Origin: Lachnospiraceae bacterium | Lineage (GTDB): Bacteria; Bacillota; Clostridia; Lachnospirales; Lachnospiraceae | Assembly (NCBI GenBank): GCA_900751785.1 | Contig: CAADSM010000052.1 | Span: forward strand, 1-6,358 | DNA: 6,358 nucleotides | Reading direction: 5' to 3' | Program-made: the position numbers and the translations under genes | Notes under the pieces: generated by a model | The model's database searches: none | The model's input: the letters and a program-made list of their open reading frames with translations, nothing else | What the model was told of the DNA's origin: nothing | Shown: positions 1 through 6,246 of the stretch, in pieces | Layout of the letters: the number at the start of each line of letters is the position of its first letter | Numbering within the stretch: position 1 is the stretch's first letter

Positions 1-1980
1 AACCACGAACCCCGCCGGCGTGCCCGACACAGCGAGCAGTACGATCCATGCAGCTGCCGCATTGACATCTCCAGTCTTCGGAGCCGGCTTCTTGATCTGA
101 ACCGCAGTCCCTGCCACTGCTGTCTGTGGCGTCGTGCTTTTGACGACAAGCGTTTTTTCTCCGTCCGCTGCTTCCGTATCAGTATTTCCCTGTTCCTCTG
201 ACGCAGCTCCAGTCATTGAGGAATCTTCTCCATTATTCTCCGGTGTCACGTCCGGCGTTGTGTCCGGTTCCTCCGGCGTCACGTCCGGTGTTGTGTCCGG
301 CTCTTCCGGCGTCACATCCGGCGTTGTGTCCGGCTCTTCCGGTGTCACATCAGGCGTTGTGTCCGGTTCCTCCGGCGTCACGTCCGGCGTTGTGTCTGGT
401 TCCTCCGGCGTCACGTCCGGCGTTGTGTCCGGCTCTTCCGGTGTCACATCCGGTGTTGTATCCGGCTCTTCCGGCGTCACGTCCGGTGTCGTGCCAGAAG
501 CTCTGCCCGTATTCACGACACTGACATAATCCGCAGAAATATATGCATACATCGCATCAAAATCATATTCCCGTCCGGATGATATAGACTGACGGTCCTG
601 GGAGAGTACTGCGTCACTCTGGATCCTGTAAAATCCTGCTGCAGGTTCAGCATCCAGGATCAGCACTGAATACGCCGGCTGAGTTCCTGTCCTGTACAGG
701 ATCTTTGATGACGTATTACCGGCACTCCTCACATTCACGCTGGTGTAGTCTGCGGCGTCAGTTCCCTTGACTCCGAGAGTATATACCTGGCTGTCTGTGC
801 TGCCGCCAAGACGGTCAAGTGTCCATGCGATATTTGCCGCCTTCTCGCCCCAATATGGATCTGAAGCGTATTTTACGTTGATCCCGCTGGCCTTGTTGCC
901 GAGGAAGCCTCCAAAATATCTCCAGTCATTCGGATTCAGGTATTTTCCTGACATATAGCCGGCTGCAAACTGGCGGATGCATTCCTCCACGCTTGCATAG
1001 GTGTCTGCACTTGTTCCCGGAGACGAATCAACTGCATTCAGTCCAAACAGATTATTCTTATTCATGCAGATGCTGCTTGTCCCCCAGGCACTCTCATTGG
1101 CTGCTACTCCCGCCATCAGAAGCGCGTTGACACCGTAAGCATCCTGATATTTCACCATCACAGAACCTGTGTCCCTCAGCTTGGAGCTGGCTGACACTTT
1201 GCCGTTGATGATGCTGTTCAGGCTGTCTGCACTGTACCCGGTCCTGCTCCTGAACGGCAGGTACTGGAAGTAATTATAGTAAGGCGCATCCGGATTCATA
1301 GAGTTTCCTCTGGAACCATTCTGGTAGTCCTGCAGCATCGTCATGTAGTCAGAGTAAAAATAATGCCCGTCATAGCTGTAATATGTAACCCCCTGTTCCA
1401 GGAAGGCCGGAGCCGGTCCATTGTCCAGAGAAGAAAGCGCACTCGACAAATTCATATTCTGCGATATGTAATGGATCAGTCTCCCATTTGACACTTTATA
1501 ATGGCTGACAGAAGCTGCAGATGAAAGGTCTACTACCTGCACATCCCCTTCTGCGACCCAGCCCACCACGCCGGAAAGCATGAATTTTACCTTTCCGCCG
1601 CTCGTGCCCAGGTATGCGGCATCTGCGCCATAAGCGCCGTTCGTATAACCTGTCTCTCCCGTAGCTTCATCGGTATAGTAGGTCACCGCATTTCCTTTCG
1701 TCCGGAAGTTCACCACTTTCGCACCGCTGCTCATACGGGAATAAAGCGAACCCCCACTCTCTTCAACAGTGCCTTCTGAATCATCCAGCGTAAAAATGCC
1801 GCCGTTTTCATCCATTCCTGTAACTGTCTCAAGCCGCTGGCTGTTTTCATCCTGAAGCTCAGCTGCTGCAGGCTGCTGCTCCCCTGCCAATTCCTCTGCA
1901 CTGCTTTCCATGCCAGGCGCAGCTGCCAGTATCATGCACATGGAAAGCATGCATATCAGTAACTTTGATTTTCTTATCAT
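1..1980 (-). CDS. Secreted GH73 N-acetylglucosaminidase with sortase signal (C-terminus cut by window edge)
   Basis: The frame is open for 660 codons from the ATG at 1980 to the window edge. It probably cleaves N-acetylglucosaminyl bonds in peptidoglycan outside the cell. Visible in order: a Sec signal peptide (about 1-28; Lys/Arg start, hydrophobic core, small residues near Ala28); an acidic linker; an N-terminal beta-rich region (about 80-150); a glucosaminidase (GH73) domain (about 245-390) with the catalytic motif NESAWGTS, where Glu296 is the expected acid, followed by NNLFGLNA and YASDPYWGEKA; an SH3b-like domain (about 397-490) containing VNVRS; eight 11-residue Thr/Pro/Glu/Asp repeats (about 497-581); a linker; and a wall-sorting signal, APKTGD (633-638) followed by a hydrophobic segment. 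The positively charged tail expected next lies outside the window. The start is supported by AAGGAGGA at 1991-1998, 10 nt upstream. The GH73 call is firm. The exact substrate and cellular role (separation, turnover) are inferred. Confidence 0.9.
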   Translation of the reverse strand, partial: MIRKSKLLICMLSMCMILAAAPGMESSAEELAGEQQPAAAELQDENSQRLETVTGMDENGGIFTLDDSEGTVEESGGSLYSRMSSGAKVVNFRTKGNAVTYYTDEATGETGYTNGAYGADAAYLGTSGGKVKFMLSGVVGWVAEGDVQVVDLSSAASVSHYKVSNGRLIHYISQNMNLSSALSSLDNGPAPAFLEQGVTYYSYDGHYFYSDYMTMLQDYQNGSRGNSMNPDAPYYNYFQYLPFRSRTGYSADSLNSIINGKVSASSKLRDTGSVMVKYQDAYGVNALLMAGVAANESAWGTSSICMNKNNLFGLNAVDSSPGTSADTYASVEECIRQFAAGYMSGKYLNPNDWRYFGGFLGNKASGINVKYASDPYWGEKAANIAWTLDRLGGSTDSQVYTLGVKGTDAADYTSVNVRSAGNTSSKILYRTGTQPAYSVLILDAEPAAGFYRIQSDAVLSQDRQSISSGREYDFDAMYAYISADYVSVVNTGRASGTTPDVTPEEPDTTPDVTPEEPDTTPDVTPEEPDTTPDVTPEEPDTTPDVTPEEPDTTPDVTPEEPDTTPDVTPEEPDTTPDVTPENNGEDSSMTGAASEEQGNTDTEAADGEKTLVVKSTTPQTAVAGTAVQIKKPAPKTGDVNAAAAWIVLLAVSGTPAGFVV
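67..84 (-). other. Sortase cell-wall sorting motif APKTGD
   Basis: Codons for residues 633-638 of the glucosaminidase read A-P-K-T-G-D. They are followed by about 22 mostly hydrophobic residues up to the window edge (a stretch with WIVLLAVSG). This is the usual layout of a sortase substrate: motif, membrane segment, basic tail. The leucine of LPXTG is replaced by alanine. PKTGD-type signals without the leucine are common in clostridia, and some clostridial class B sortases accept (S/P)PXTG. The basic tail cannot be seen here. Confidence 0.75.
238..496 (-). repeat. 33-bp tandem repeat array, 8 units, coding for Thr/Pro/Glu/Asp repeats
   Basis: Eight units with an exact 33-bp period start their shared GTCAC at 245, 278, 311, 344, 377, 410, 443 and 476 on the plus strand; the outermost units are partial. 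In the minus-strand gene each unit encodes TPEEPDTTPDV. The differences I can see between units (ACG/ACA, GAC/GAT, CCG/CCT/CCA, GAA/GAG) are all synonymous. The array lies between the SH3b-like domain and the sorting signal, as expected for an extended acidic, proline-rich spacer crossing the cell wall. Units are adjacent without spacers, so this is not a CRISPR array. Confidence 0.95.
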
Positions 1981-1990
1981 TCTGTACAAA

Positions 1991-1998
1991 TCCTCCTT
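1991..1998 (-). promoter_or_regulatory. Ribosome binding site of the glucosaminidase gene
   Basis: AAGGAGGA on the minus strand, 10 nt before the ATG at 1980. It is a near-perfect match to the anti-Shine-Dalgarno sequence and fixes the start just before a clear signal peptide. Confidence 0.85.
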
Positions 1999-2029
1999 AT
2001 AACTATTCATACTAACACAGAATAAGGGT

Positions 2030-2035
2030 ATCATA
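2030..2035 (-). promoter_or_regulatory. Possible -10 element for the glucosaminidase gene
   Basis: TATGAT (one mismatch to TATAAT) lies about 50 bp before the ATG. The best -35-like hexamer upstream (TTGCAC) is only 13 bp away, too close for a standard sigma-A promoter, so this is a weak call. A promoter is expected here because the tRNA terminator at 2133-2184 should isolate this gene from transcription coming from upstream. Confidence 0.3.
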
Positions 2036-2132
2036 CATAAATCTGCCAGTGCAAGCATCGTTTTACATTTTTCACTGGATATTTCAGGAAACTGCTCCCG
2101 CAGCCTGCCCTTTTCCCGGCTCTCCCCGAAAA

Positions 2133-2184
2133 CAAAAAAGCCCGGAAGAGCCTGAAAACAATAGCTTTCTGGACTTCTTCCGGG
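2133..2184 (-). terminator. Rho-independent terminator after tRNA-Leu
   Basis: On the minus strand a perfect 9-bp stem (CCCGGAAGA with TCTTCCGGG, plus-strand arms 2141-2149 and 2176-2184) is followed by C and a run of six T's (2134-2139). The loop is about 26 nt, long for a terminator, but the stem and T-tract are clear. It lies 10 nt beyond the tRNA 3' end. No equivalent T-tract is present for plus-strand transcription. Confidence 0.85.
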
Positions 2185-2193
2185 AATGCTCAA

Positions 2194-2275
2194 TGCCGCT
2201 GGCCGGACTCGAACCGGCACGGGGTGAACCGCTTGATTTTGAGTCAAGTGCGTCTGCCAATTCCGCCACAGCGGC
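2194..2275 (-). tRNA. tRNA-Leu, anticodon CAA
   Basis: All cloverleaf arms can be drawn. The acceptor GCCGCTG (5' end at 2275) pairs with CAGCGGC (2195-2201), and A2194 is the discriminator. The D arm contains GGCAGACGC, typical of Leu tRNAs. The anticodon stem CTTGA/TCAAG encloses the loop CTCAAAA, giving anticodon CAA (2239-2241), which reads UUG. A short extra variable arm with a CGG/CCG stem, expected in class II tRNAs, precedes the T arm GCCGG-TTCGAGT-CCGGC. The 3' CCA is not encoded, so it must be added after transcription. It has its own promoter upstream and a terminator downstream, and probably also receives read-through from the lysA operon. Confidence 0.97.
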
Positions 2276-2285
2276 ATATACCACA

Positions 2286-2308
2286 CGGCTCGGATCTTCT
2301 CCGAGCCG
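2286..2308 (-). repeat. GC-rich 9-bp stem-loop between lysA and tRNA-Leu
   Basis: Perfect inverted repeat CGGCTCGGA / TCCGAGCCG with a 5-nt loop. It ends 10 nt before the tRNA 5' end. No T-tract follows on either strand, so it is a poor Rho-independent terminator for lysA. Given the -10 element at 2315-2320, transcription of the tRNA should begin at about 2308, making this hairpin the extreme 5' end of the pre-tRNA leader. That placement is inferred from promoter geometry. Confidence 0.75.
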
Positions 2309-2314
2309 CATATA

Positions 2315-2343
2315 ATCATATCATATCAATTTTGCTTTTTCAA
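2315..2343 (-). promoter_or_regulatory. Promoter of tRNA-Leu
   Basis: Minus-strand -35 TTGAAA (2338-2343) and -10 TATGAT (2315-2320) are separated by exactly 17 bp, each with one mismatch to the sigma-A consensus. It sits just after the lysA stop codon, giving the tRNA independent transcription. A second overlapping TATGAT occurs at 2320-2325. Confidence 0.75.
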
Positions 2344-2350
2344 CATTTTT

Positions 2351-3625
2351 TCACTTTTTTATCAGTTTCTCTCCGATATCAAAGCAGTCAAACGTAGCAA
2401 AATAGTCTGCCGGCGTCTCCGCCCTGCGGATGAGCTGCACGCTTCCATCCTCTTTCAGAAGGAGCTCTGCGGATTTCAGCTTTCCATTATAATTATATCC
2501 CATGGAAAAGCCGTGGGCTCCCGCATCATGGATCACAAGATAATCTCCGATATCGATCTTCGGCAGCATCCTGTCGATCGCAAATTTATCGTTGTTCTCG
2601 CAGAGTGAGCCTGTGATGTCATACTTGTGATCGCAGGGTGCATCCTCTTTGCCCATGACTGTAATGTGGTGGTACGCACCATACATTGCCGGACGCATCA
2701 GATTCACAGCACATGCGTCCACTCCGATATATTCCTTATGTGTGTGCTTCTCATGGATCGCTTTCGTCACAAGGCATCCGTAGGGTCCCATCATATAGCG
2801 GCCGAGCTCGGTGTAGATCTCCACATCGCCCATTCCCGCCGGGACGAGCACTTCCTCATAGACTCTGCGCACGCCTTCACCGATGGCAAAGATATCATTC
2901 GGCTCCTGATCCGGTCTGTACGGGATCCCGATCCCGCCGGACAGGTTGATGAACTTGATATGGACGCCTGTCTTCTTCGCCAGCCGCACCGCCTGCTCAA
3001 ACAGGACCTTTGCCAGCATCGGATAATACTCATTCGTCACGGTGTTGCTCGCAAGGAAGGCGTGGAGTCCGAACTCCTTCGCTCCCTTTTCCTTCAGGAT
3101 CTTAAACGCCTCCGTGATCTGCTCCGTAGTCATCCCGTATTTTGCGTCTCCCGGATTATCCATGATATCATTGCTGATCTTGAACAGCCCGCCCGGGTTA
3201 TAGCGGCAGCTGATCGTCTCCGGGATATGTCCGATCGTCTTCTCAAGGAAATCGATATGCGTGATGTCGTCCAGATTGATGATCGCTCCCAATTTATCAG
3301 CCAGTTCAAAATCCTGAGCCGGTGTGTCATTGGAAGAGAACATGATCCCATCGCCGGTCACTCCGATCGCTTCCGAGAGCATCAGCTCTGTATAAGATGA
3401 GCAGTCGCAGCCGCAGCCATACTCCTTCAGGATATTGATCAGGAACGGATTCGGAGTAGCCTTCACTGCAAAATACTCTCTGAATCCCGGATTCCAGGAA
3501 AAGGCTTCCTTCAGATTTTTTATATTTTCACGGATCCCTTTTTCATCGTAGAGATGAAAAGGGGTCGGATAGGTCTTCGTTATCTCATCCAGCTGTTCCT
3601 TGGTCACAAATGGTTTTTTCTCCAT
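2351..3625 (-). CDS. lysA: Diaminopimelate decarboxylase-family enzyme (PLP fold type III)
   Basis: Predicted to decarboxylate meso-diaminopimelate to L-lysine, the last step of lysine biosynthesis, in the cytoplasm. The 424-residue length is normal for LysA. An N-terminal PLP barrel contains Lys55 in YFAVKATPNP (Schiff-base lysine), a His188 strand, the phosphate-binding glycine loop SGGIGIPY (229-236) and ELGR (273-276). The C-terminal beta domain contains GSLCENND with Cys342, Glu343 and Asp346, the active-site motif contributed from the partner subunit, and DAGAHGFSMGYNYN (367-380). Departures from textbook LysA are HAFLASN where HIGSQ is usual and ELGR for EPGR, so this is a divergent subfamily; another fold-III amino-acid decarboxylase is possible but less likely. 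AAGGAGA at 3634-3640, 8 nt before the ATG, supports the start. It lies 34 bp behind pyk with no terminator between, so it is probably co-transcribed. No lysine riboswitch is seen directly upstream. Confidence 0.87.
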   Translation of the reverse strand: MEKKPFVTKEQLDEITKTYPTPFHLYDEKGIRENIKNLKEAFSWNPGFREYFAVKATPNPFLINILKEYGCGCDCSSYTELMLSEAIGVTGDGIMFSSNDTPAQDFELADKLGAIINLDDITHIDFLEKTIGHIPETISCRYNPGGLFKISNDIMDNPGDAKYGMTTEQITEAFKILKEKGAKEFGLHAFLASNTVTNEYYPMLAKVLFEQAVRLAKKTGVHIKFINLSGGIGIPYRPDQEPNDIFAIGEGVRRVYEEVLVPAGMGDVEIYTELGRYMMGPYGCLVTKAIHEKHTHKEYIGVDACAVNLMRPAMYGAYHHITVMGKEDAPCDHKYDITGSLCENNDKFAIDRMLPKIDIGDYLVIHDAGAHGFSMGYNYNGKLKSAELLLKEDGSVQLIRRAETPADYFATFDCFDIGEKLIKK

Positions 3626-3659
3626 TGCTGTTATCTCCTTCCTGTATTTTGTCAGAAGC

Positions 3660-5096
3660 TTACTCTACTGTAGCGATCCTCATCATATTGCTCGTCGCTG
3701 TGTGCTCCTGACTGATATTCTGGGACGGGATCCCCGCCGTGAGCACGACCACATCACCCGGCTCGATATACTGCTTCACTGTTGCGAGCTCGATGGCACC
3801 GTTGCAGATATCATCCGTAGTGTTGAACTTCATCGTCTTAAGCGGTCTCACTCCCCAGTAAATAGACATCCTTCTCAGTGTCCTCTCATTCGGAGTGATA
3901 CCCAGGATATCCTGCTTCGGTCTTAAGTTGGACACGATACGTGTCGTCGCTCCTGTGACAGACGGTGTAATGATACTCTTTGCATCCAGGTTCGCAGCCG
4001 CAAGCACGGATGAATATCCGATCGCGCTGGAAAGACCGCTCTTTACATGTCCGCCCAGCTTCTCCAGCATCGTATCATAGTCAAGATGCTGCTCTGTATT
4101 CTCGATGATATGGACCATCATCTGGAGCGCCTCCAGAGGATATTTGCCCTGCGCGGTCTCCCCTGAGAGCATAACGGCGTCCGTTCCGTCATATACGGCA
4201 TTGGCAACATCTGTCACCTCTGCTCTCGTCGGGCGCGGATTGCGCATCATGGAATCCAGCATCTGCGTCGCCGTGATGACTGTCTTGAAGTTCTGGTTAC
4301 ACTTCTGGATCATCATCTTCTGCAGATACGGCACTTCCTCTGCCGGTATCTCAACGCCCAGGTCGCCGCGCGCTACCATGATACCGTCAGCCGCACGGAT
4401 GATCTCGTCAATATTGCGGATTCCTTCCGCATTCTCGATCTTCGCGATGATCGGGATATGAGGTGCGTTGAGCTCTTTTAAGTACGCCCTGATCTCCAGG
4501 ACACATTCTGCGTTGCGCACGAAAGAAGCAGCGATAAAATCAATCTCCTGCTCCACGCCGAACCTGATATCATCTTTATCCTTCTCTGTGATCGCAGGAA
4601 GACGGACCGCCACGTTCGGGACATTGACTCCCTTTTTCTCGCCCAGCTCGCCGCCGTTGATCACCTCGCACACGATGTCTCTCGCCTTCTTGCTCACAAC
4701 CTTCAGGCCGATCAGCCCGTCGTCGATCAGGATCGTGTTCCCGCGGTCGATATCCTCCACGAGACCCTCATAGGAAATGGAAACCTTCTTTTCATCTCCT
4801 TCTATATCATCTATGGTAAGAGTAAAAGTGGCGCCGGTCTCCAGCATGACTTTCTTTCCATCCTTGAGTCTTCCGGTACGGATCTCAGGCCCCTTGGTGT
4901 CCAGAAGGATCGCTGTATTCGCATGCTCTTCCTCGCGGAGCTGCTTTAAGATATCCATCCTCATCTTCTGCTCCTCATGGTCGCCGTGTGAGAAATTGAA
5001 TCTTGCCACATCCATTCCGTTCTGCATGAGCTTACGCATCAGTTCCTTATCATTCGTGTTCGGCCCCATCGTACAAACCACTTTCGTTTTCTTCAT
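3660..5096 (-). CDS. pyk: Pyruvate kinase
   Basis: Transfers phosphate from phosphoenolpyruvate to ADP, giving pyruvate and ATP in the last step of glycolysis; expected to be a cytoplasmic tetramer. With the ATG at 5096 it has 478 residues, the standard size, lacking the C-terminal PEP-utilising domain of the roughly 585-residue Bacillus form. Visible motifs: RFNFSHGDH (32-40), DTKGPEIRTG (66-75), the B domain (about 76-170), AKIEN with catalytic Lys219 and metal ligand Glu221, ARGDLGVEI with Asp245, TATQMLDSM (275-283), a segment ending LSGETAQGKYP (310-320), and the C domain with the likely effector loop around SVTGATTR (379-386). Glu71 matches the residue (Glu117 of rabbit muscle enzyme) linked to potassium dependence. 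The start is set by AAGGAGA 6 nt upstream; an in-frame TTG at 5132 would add 12 charged residues outside the family pattern. It is the middle gene of the rhomboid-pyk-lysA set. Confidence 0.97.
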   Translation of the reverse strand: MKKTKVVCTMGPNTNDKELMRKLMQNGMDVARFNFSHGDHEEQKMRMDILKQLREEEHANTAILLDTKGPEIRTGRLKDGKKVMLETGATFTLTIDDIEGDEKKVSISYEGLVEDIDRGNTILIDDGLIGLKVVSKKARDIVCEVINGGELGEKKGVNVPNVAVRLPAITEKDKDDIRFGVEQEIDFIAASFVRNAECVLEIRAYLKELNAPHIPIIAKIENAEGIRNIDEIIRAADGIMVARGDLGVEIPAEEVPYLQKMMIQKCNQNFKTVITATQMLDSMMRNPRPTRAEVTDVANAVYDGTDAVMLSGETAQGKYPLEALQMMVHIIENTEQHLDYDTMLEKLGGHVKSGLSSAIGYSSVLAAANLDAKSIITPSVTGATTRIVSNLRPKQDILGITPNERTLRRMSIYWGVRPLKTMKFNTTDDICNGAIELATVKQYIEPGDVVVLTAGIPSQNISQEHTATSNMMRIATVE

Positions 5097-5102
5097 ATAA
5101 TC

Positions 5103-5109
5103 TCTCCTT
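5103..5109 (-). promoter_or_regulatory. Ribosome binding site deciding the pyk start
   Basis: AAGGAGA on the minus strand ends 6 nt before the ATG at 5096. It lies inside a purine-only run of 27 nt (5101-5127). The position favours the ATG at 5096 over the TTG at 5132 or the ATG at 5129, which have no comparable site. Confidence 0.8.
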
Positions 5110-5143
5110 CTCTTCTTCTCTTCTTTCATCAAAATAACACTGC

Positions 5144-5989
5144 CTATTTCACATGCTCATGTGTAAACAGATGATCCTGGCAGTACTCGTAATTCCCCCT
5201 GCATTTGGAACAGAACCGGAACTCCAGATTCGGATCATCCAGCTCTGTACGCCCGCACACTGCACAGCGATGCCTTGCGCCGCCGGCATAGTTCATGTGA
5301 GGTCTTGACTGTTTCCTGAAATTCGCCTTGCGCGCCTGTTCGCGCGGTCCAAAGCGTCTCGTATTTTTACTGGACAGGAAGAAAATAACAAAATTCAAAA
5401 GTGATGCCGCAATCGCAACGCGCGTAGCGATCCCGCCCTGTATAAAATAGTAGACCGCCATCGCCGCATACACGAGCGCCATCCATTTCATCTTGATCGG
5501 CAGGATAAAGTACAGCAGCACCTCCATATCCGGATAGATCGCTGCGAACGCCAGGAAGATCGACATCGTAATATAGTTCGTGCTGATCAGCCCCACGGAC
5601 GACAGCGAGAACTCTACCCCATAGATCAGATACAGAGCCCCGTACAGCAAAAATGCAGCCACCACCGTAAAGAGGATGCCTGAAAAAATGTAAACATTAT
5701 AGCGGAAGGTCCCCCATGTCCTCTCCAGCGCTGATCCGAGCGAATAGTACAGCAGCACGAGGAATAACAGTGATATCAGACTTGTGCTGGGCGGGATCAG
5801 CGCCCAGGAGATAAGCCTCCACACCTGTCCTCTGAGGATGAGTCCGGGCTCCAGAGTGATCCAGTTCAGCAGACTCGGCATAAAATTCATGATCGCGAAT
5901 CCCACCACATATCCTGCAAGAAGATACACTGTCAGGTTGGGGATCGCATAACGTCCCAGTTTTCTTTCCAATTTGTCCAGCCAGTTCAA
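5144..5989 (-). CDS. Rhomboid-fold membrane protein, probably protease-inactive, with C-terminal Cys/His zinc-binding tail
   Basis: A 281-residue membrane protein with about six predicted helices (roughly 17-37, 68-86, 98-122, 131-151, 157-182, 188-206). Rhomboid hallmarks are WRLISWAL in loop 1 (57-64) and LGSALERTWGTFR (84-96) at the end of helix 2. The catalytic GxSG is absent: in my hand alignment its place is taken by STNY (136-139), with Asn138 for the serine, and helix 6 has no histidine. It is therefore probably a pseudoprotease, like iRhoms or Derlins. After a basic linker (207-232), the soluble tail carries C242-x2-C245-x14-C260-x2-C263-x6-C270-x2-H273-x3-H277-x-H279, eight potential ligands and enough for two zinc ions. 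The start is TTG at 5989, supported by AAGGGAG 9 nt upstream; the next in-frame Met is residue 34, inside the first helix. It is the first gene after the promoter at 6044-6072. Function unknown. Confidence 0.8.
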   Translation of the reverse strand: MNWLDKLERKLGRYAIPNLTVYLLAGYVVGFAIMNFMPSLLNWITLEPGLILRGQVWRLISWALIPPSTSLISLLFLVLLYYSLGSALERTWGTFRYNVYIFSGILFTVVAAFLLYGALYLIYGVEFSLSSVGLISTNYITMSIFLAFAAIYPDMEVLLYFILPIKMKWMALVYAAMAVYYFIQGGIATRVAIAASLLNFVIFFLSSKNTRRFGPREQARKANFRKQSRPHMNYAGGARHRCAVCGRTELDDPNLEFRFCSKCRGNYEYCQDHLFTHEHVK

Positions 5990-5998
5990 ATGCAGTTA

Positions 5999-6005
5999 CT
6001 CCCTT
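5999..6005 (-). promoter_or_regulatory. Ribosome binding site supporting a TTG start
   Basis: AAGGGAG on the minus strand is 9 nt before the TTG at 5989. There is no ATG or GTG in frame at a suitable distance, so this site is the main reason for choosing the TTG start of the rhomboid-like gene. Confidence 0.7.
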
Positions 6006-6043
6006 ACTTATTTTTTTTTGTATTTTTTATGAATTTCTATACA

Positions 6044-6072
6044 ATTGTACCGTCAGTCTATCCGTTTGTCAA
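6044..6072 (-). promoter_or_regulatory. Strong sigma-A promoter of the rhomboid-like/pyk/lysA operon
   Basis: Minus-strand -35 TTGACA (6067-6072, perfect) and -10 TACAAT (6044-6049, one mismatch) are separated by exactly 17 bp. Transcription should start near 6037, leaving a 5' untranslated region of about 48 nt that is very A-rich (T-runs at 6011-6019 and 6023-6028 on the plus strand). This fits strong expression of a glycolytic gene. Confidence 0.88.
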
Positions 6073-6167
6073 ACACATGTTATGGCTTTTCAGGACTTTC
6101 ACATGATCTTTATATAAATTACCCATAAGGTCAGGAATTATTTTGAAATACCGTATAATAATAACAA

Positions 6168-6196
6168 TTGTCTTTTTCAGGATCATGTCGTATAAT
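6168..6196 (+). promoter_or_regulatory. Plausible promoter of a divergent plus-strand transcript
   Basis: Plus-strand -35 TTGTCT (6168-6173, 4 of 6) and a perfect -10 TATAAT (6191-6196) with 17-bp spacing. Transcription would start near 6203 and run about 45 nt before entering the inverted repeat at 6247. No plus-strand coding frame is seen before the window ends. The local AT-richness makes chance -10 matches more likely, so this is a moderate call. Confidence 0.5.
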
Positions 6197-6246
6197 GTTA
6201 GTTGTTGTAAATTCAAAAAATACATTTAATATGTAGTAACTCATAT

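Noticed and set aside
238..496. CRISPR array
   Set aside because: The 33-bp units are directly adjacent with no unique spacers and lie within a coding frame.
134..529. Plus-strand open frame of 131 codons made of a Ser/Gly/Val repeat
   Set aside because: It is the antisense reading of the Thr/Pro/Glu/Asp repeats of the minus-strand glucosaminidase; the repeat period keeps several frames open. It has no promoter or ribosome binding site of its own.
2194..2275. tRNA-Leu as an integration site for a mobile element
   Set aside because: No integrase gene and no direct repeat of the tRNA 3' end is visible in the window.
2049..2315. Plus- and minus-strand open frames across the tRNA region
   Set aside because: Both overlap the tRNA-Leu gene and its terminator and resemble no protein.
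2627..3400. 257-codon plus-strand open frame opposite lysA
   Set aside because: It is fully inside lysA on the opposite strand. The translation is rich in His, Arg and Cys without family features, as expected of an antisense shadow of a well-conserved gene.
5097..5132. Upstream TTG (5132) or ATG (5129) as the pyk start
   Set aside because: The added charged residues do not fit the family N-terminus, and the best ribosome binding site serves the ATG at 5096.
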